A DNA stretch of 15,854 bases from positions 1 through 15,854 of the forward strand of contig JBBQTU010000080.1 of the NCBI GenBank assembly GCA_038213005.1, read 5' to 3'. The notes below the pieces were generated by a model that was not told the origin of the DNA, ran no database searches, and saw only the letters and a list, made by a program, of their open reading frames with translations. Shown here in pieces: positions 14,124-15,854 of this stretch. The position numbers and the translations under genes are program-made. The stretch is from JBBQTU01 sp038213005 (GTDB lineage Bacteria > Planctomycetota > Phycisphaerae > Tepidisphaerales > Tepidisphaeraceae). Numbering within the stretch: the first letter of the stretch is position 1; the number at the start of each line of letters is the position of its first letter.

Positions 14124-14198
14124 CTGACAGCGCAAGCTCGCCAGCGTAGGGCTCTTTACACGAGCATCGCCGCACCTTAGCGTCCGCCTCGCATCTGG

Positions 14199-14206
14199 TA
14201 TATATT
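14199..14206 (+). promoter_or_regulatory. Candidate -10 element immediately upstream of the acyltransferase gene
   Basis: TATATATT (14199-14206) stands out in GC-rich DNA 8 bp before the ATG at 14215. A weak TTAGCG (14177-14182) lies 18 bp upstream of the TATATT hexamer. If used, transcription would start at or next to the start codon, giving a leaderless mRNA. No ribosome site is visible. Confidence 0.4.
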
Positions 14207-14214
14207 ACTCGCAC

Positions 14215-15854
14215 ATGCAACCAACCGACCGCTCCGCATCGCAACGCCCGGAGCAAGCGGATGACTTGGTCCGCTTGCCCATTCCTTCGCACCTGCCCAT
14301 GGCGCAGCTCCTTGAGCTGCTCGCCAAGCCGGTTAAGAGAGTCCTGCGCCTCGATCAGCTCAACCGCACCTACGCCAACATCGTCGCCACCTGCGGAAGC
14401 ACCGATACCAAGTCCTTCCTGATCGGCGCTTTTGAAAACCTGGGCATCAGCTATCGCATCGCCCCCGAGGACCTTCGCAACATTCCCGCCACCGGCCCTG
14501 TCGTCGTCGTTGCCAATCATCCCTTCGGCGCCATCGAAGGAATGATCCTGGCGCAGGTCCTCTCCGCCGTCCGCCCCGATGTGAAGATCATGGCCAACTT
14601 CCTCCTCGGCCGCGTGCCGGCGCTTCGCGACCTGTTTATCCTGGTCAACCCCTTCGCCAAGGCCGCCCGCGAAAACATGGCCCCTCTGCGCGAGTCCTAC
14701 AACCACCTCAACGCCGGCGGCATGCTCAGCGTCTTCCCCGCCGGCGAAGTGGCCTCGTTCGATTTCCGCGCCCGCCGAGTCATCGATCCCCTCTGGACCA
14801 CCCATGTCGCCCGCTTCGTCCGACAGTCCCAGGCATCCGTCCTGCCCATCTACTTCTCCGGGCACAACTCGCTCCTCTTCCAACTCGCCGGTATGGTTCA
14901 CCCGCGTCTCCGCACCGCACTGCTGGCCCGCGAGTTTCTCAACCTTCGCGGAACCCGCGTCGACGTCCGCATCGGCACTGCGATTCCATTCGCCCGCCTC
15001 AGCCGCCACACCAACGATGCCGCTCTGGTCGAGCATCTCCGCTGCCGAACCTATGCCCTGGCATGCCGCGCCGACGAGGCCACCCGGACCAAGCCGGCCA
15101 TGAAGACCCTCAAGCCGACCATCCCGCCGATCCCCGCCTCGGCTCTGGAAGCCGAAGTCCAGGCACTCCCACCCGAATCGCTCCTCGTCGACGGCGGCGA
15201 GATGGCCACCTATATCGCGTCGCCTCACCAGATACCCTCCCTGCTCCGCGAGATCGGCCGACTGCGCGAGCTCAGCTTCCGAGCCACCGGCGAAGGCACC
15301 GGGCGCGAACTCGATCTCGACTCCTTCGATCAGCACTATGAGCACCTGTTCATCTGGCACCGCAAGGCCAGGGACGTTGTCGGCGCCTATCGCATCTGCT
15401 ACTGCGACCAGATACTCGCCGCCCATGGCATCAAGGGGCTCTACACTCAGTCACTCTTCAAGCTCCGCCAGCGCCCGCTGCGAAAACTCGGCCCCACCAT
15501 CGAACTCGGCCGCGCCTTTGTCCGCGAGGAATATCAGCGCTCCTTCACCCCGCTGATGCTGCTATGGAAAGGCATCGGTGCCCTGGTCTGCAAAAAGCCC
15601 CAATACGGCTGCCTGCTCGGCCCGGTCAGCATCAGTAACACCTACCAGACCCTCTCCCGCCGGCTCATGGTCGATTTTCTCAAATGCCAGGACAGCCCTG
15701 AAGCACTCAAGAAAATCGCCCGCCCCAGAAACCCATTCCCCGACTCGGCCGACGCGCCGATGGAGCCGCGATTCGCCTCCCAGGACGCCCAGGCCATCTC
15801 CGACCTGATCACCGACCTTGAAGAGGATGGTAAAGGCATGCCCGTCCTGCTGCG
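14215..15854 (+). CDS. Two-domain acyltransferase (PlsC-like LPLAT plus OlsB/GNAT-like), 3' truncated
   Basis: The frame is open from ATG 14215 to the window end; 546 residues are visible and no stop is reached. The N-terminal part (about 80-270) is a lysophospholipid-acyltransferase-like domain with 'VVVVANHPFGAIEGM' (H102, with E108 where Asp is commoner), 'FLLGRVPALRDLF' and 'VFPAGEVASF' (173-182). The C-terminal part (about 340-490) resembles the OlsB/'putative hemolysin' N-acyltransferase family: 'LRELSFRATGEGTGRELDLD', 'FDQHYEHLFIW', 'VVGAYRI', 'ELGRAFVREEYQR'. Together they suggest both acylation steps of an aminolipid such as ornithine lipid, on the inner membrane face; OlsF-type fusions are a known parallel. 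The actual substrate is unproven. A long antisense frame (14020-15426) is its shadow. It is preceded by nested hairpins and may be leaderless. Confidence 0.85.
   Translation, partial: MQPTDRSASQRPEQADDLVRLPIPSHLPMAQLLELLAKPVKRVLRLDQLNRTYANIVATCGSTDTKSFLIGAFENLGISYRIAPEDLRNIPATGPVVVVANHPFGAIEGMILAQVLSAVRPDVKIMANFLLGRVPALRDLFILVNPFAKAARENMAPLRESYNHLNAGGMLSVFPAGEVASFDFRARRVIDPLWTTHVARFVRQSQASVLPIYFSGHNSLLFQLAGMVHPRLRTALLAREFLNLRGTRVDVRIGTAIPFARLSRHTNDAALVEHLRCRTYALACRADEATRTKPAMKTLKPTIPPIPASALEAEVQALPPESLLVDGGEMATYIASPHQIPSLLREIGRLRELSFRATGEGTGRELDLDSFDQHYEHLFIWHRKARDVVGAYRICYCDQILAAHGIKGLYTQSLFKLRQRPLRKLGPTIELGRAFVREEYQRSFTPLMLLWKGIGALVCKKPQYGCLLGPVSISNTYQTLSRRLMVDFLKCQDSPEALKKIARPRNPFPDSADAPMEPRFASQDAQAISDLITDLEEDGKGMPVLL

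Noticed and set aside
14020..15426. Long 468-codon open frame on the minus strand
   Set aside because: It is the antisense shadow of the acyltransferase gene; its Gly/Asp/Glu-rich translation has no family pattern, while the + strand frame shows clear LPLAT and OlsB motifs.
1..15854. tRNA, rRNA, insertion sequence, integrase or attachment site
   Set aside because: I saw no cloverleaf, transposase, recombinase or flanking direct repeats on either strand; a covariance or profile search was not possible.

Overview
The window is high-GC bacterial DNA with tightly packed genes. I read it as a member of the Planctomycetota (Phycisphaerae-like) or a close relative. The grounds are a short CxxC...CxxC zinc-ribbon protein with one membrane anchor and a C-terminal beta domain carrying an 'RDDGAIVYLNG' motif, which is frequent in Planctomycetota and Verrucomicrobiota, together with C-ending codon use and few clear Shine-Dalgarno sites. 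This assignment is inference (about 0.6).

Region 1 (1-5081) is a defence operon on the + strand with four overlapping genes. It holds the 3' end of a type III-like DNA methyltransferase (Mod), a RecF/SMC-like AAA ATPase, a small TOPRIM-like protein, and a complete type III restriction subunit (Res: DEAH helicase plus C-terminal PD-ExK nuclease). Overlaps of 4, 4 and 11 nt imply translational coupling. The ATPase/TOPRIM pair between mod and res resembles in architecture the ATPase plus TOPRIM pairs of OLD-family anti-phage systems. It is the best candidate here for an unusual system.

Region 2 (5082-5801) has no gene I can support. It contains a 12-bp perfect palindrome, AT-rich direct repeats, a plausible sigma70-type promoter followed by a hairpin, a 10-bp-phased triple repeat, and a degenerate low-complexity repeat block.

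Region 3 (5802-10214) is a surface-glycan operon on the + strand. It has two tandem paralogous GT2 glycosyltransferases of the DQDD type, a dolichol-phosphate-mannose-synthase-like GT2 overlapping a DUF2304 membrane protein, and a rhamnosyltransferase-like GT2. Region 4 (10325-11392) is the zinc-ribbon/membrane/Pro-rich/beta-domain protein.

Region 5 (11405-14019) is a LuxR-type regulator on the - strand, divergent from gdhA (NADP-type glutamate dehydrogenase). The AT-rich spacer has phased CTATAGGC-like repeats and an 11-bp inverted repeat that could pair the gdhA leader with the start of its coding region. Two strong hairpins follow gdhA. Region 6 (14215-15854) is the 5' part of a two-domain acyltransferase (PlsC-like plus OlsB/GNAT-like) that runs off the window; it lacks a stop codon here and is easy to miss.
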